A DNA stretch of 13,668 bases from Alistipes sp. CAG:514. Its GTDB lineage: Bacteria; Bacteroidota; Bacteroidia; Bacteroidales; UBA932. Below, piece by piece: positions 13,641 through 13,668 of the stretch. The DNA lies in the NCBI GenBank assembly GCA_000431015.1, contig HF986024.1:24918-38585 (forward strand), in the 5' to 3' direction. The translations under genes and the position numbers were made by a program. The notes beneath the pieces are model-generated. The model did not search any database and was not told the origin of the DNA. It saw nothing but the letters and a program-made list of their open reading frames with translations. The number at the start of each line of letters is the position of its first letter. The first letter of the stretch is position 1.

Positions 13641-13668
13641 ATGAGCGTTTTACACACACACACACACG
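13641..13668 (+). CDS. Start of a gene or leader peptide running off the window, with His-Thr codons
   Basis: ATG 13641 opens M-S-V-L-H-T-H-T-H before the window ends. It is preceded by an A/C-rich stretch without Shine-Dalgarno sequence, common in Bacteroidetes, and by a promoter and structured leader. Only nine codons are visible, so the product cannot be named. It could be an ordinary protein or an amino-acid leader peptide. Confidence 0.45.
13652..13667 (+). repeat. (AC)8 dinucleotide run at the start of a reading frame
   Basis: Eight uninterrupted AC units begin at the last base of codon 4. They encode alternating His and Thr. A change of one unit would shift the frame. Confidence 0.85.

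Overview
The window looks like chromosomal DNA from a fairly GC-rich member of the Bacteroidales. The evidence is the Na+-translocating NADH:quinone reductase operon, a prolyl tripeptidyl peptidase resembling the Porphyromonas enzyme, a DUF4493/DUF6359 lipoprotein, starts that often lack a Shine-Dalgarno sequence, and several Bacteroidetes-type -7 boxes (TAnnTTTG). The genus cannot be fixed from this sequence alone.

Region 1 (1-3460) holds the 3' part of an nqr operon: nqrC (cut by the window edge), nqrD, nqrE and nqrF, closed by a strong intrinsic terminator. Together with NqrA and NqrB, which lie outside, these form the sodium-pumping respiratory NADH dehydrogenase. Redox-site residues fall at or within two positions of the Vibrio cholerae numbering. 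The surprise is NqrC, which ends in a tail of about 60 residues with 11 cysteines, built from a 42-bp tandem repeat.

Region 2 (3461-4339) contains an unrecognised 171-residue protein with two C-terminal membrane helices, whose start codon abuts a promoter box. It is followed by a 341-base gene-poor interval holding a possible promoter-terminator small-RNA unit, a perfect 18-bp palindrome inside longer direct repeats, and a promoter with a hairpin-bearing leader.

Region 3 (4340-9630) is a tight three-gene surface operon: a DUF4493-DUF6359 lipoprotein, an outer-membrane barrel with a C-terminal OmpA peptidoglycan-binding domain, and a 958-residue lipoprotein. The last alternates almost proline-free collagen-like Gly-X-Y tracts with five SAYELW modules and ends in a domain of about 500 residues that I do not recognise. 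I infer a cell-surface stalk or fibre system; this is the best candidate here for something undescribed. A bidirectional terminator separates it from the convergent genes.

Region 4 (9648-13338, minus strand) encodes, in transcription order, a CE2-like SGNH/GDSL acetyl esterase, a small one-helix membrane protein, and a PtpA-like S9 prolyl tripeptidyl peptidase. The last two overlap by one base (TAATG), so translation is probably coupled. These are secreted or envelope enzymes for polysaccharide deacetylation and peptide use.

Region 5 (13339-13668) is a divergent control region: a minus-strand promoter for the esterase gene, and a plus-strand promoter followed by a structured leader of about 150 bases with two mutually exclusive hairpins. 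The leader runs into a start codon whose fifth codon opens an (AC)8 run, encoding alternating His and Thr, at the window edge.
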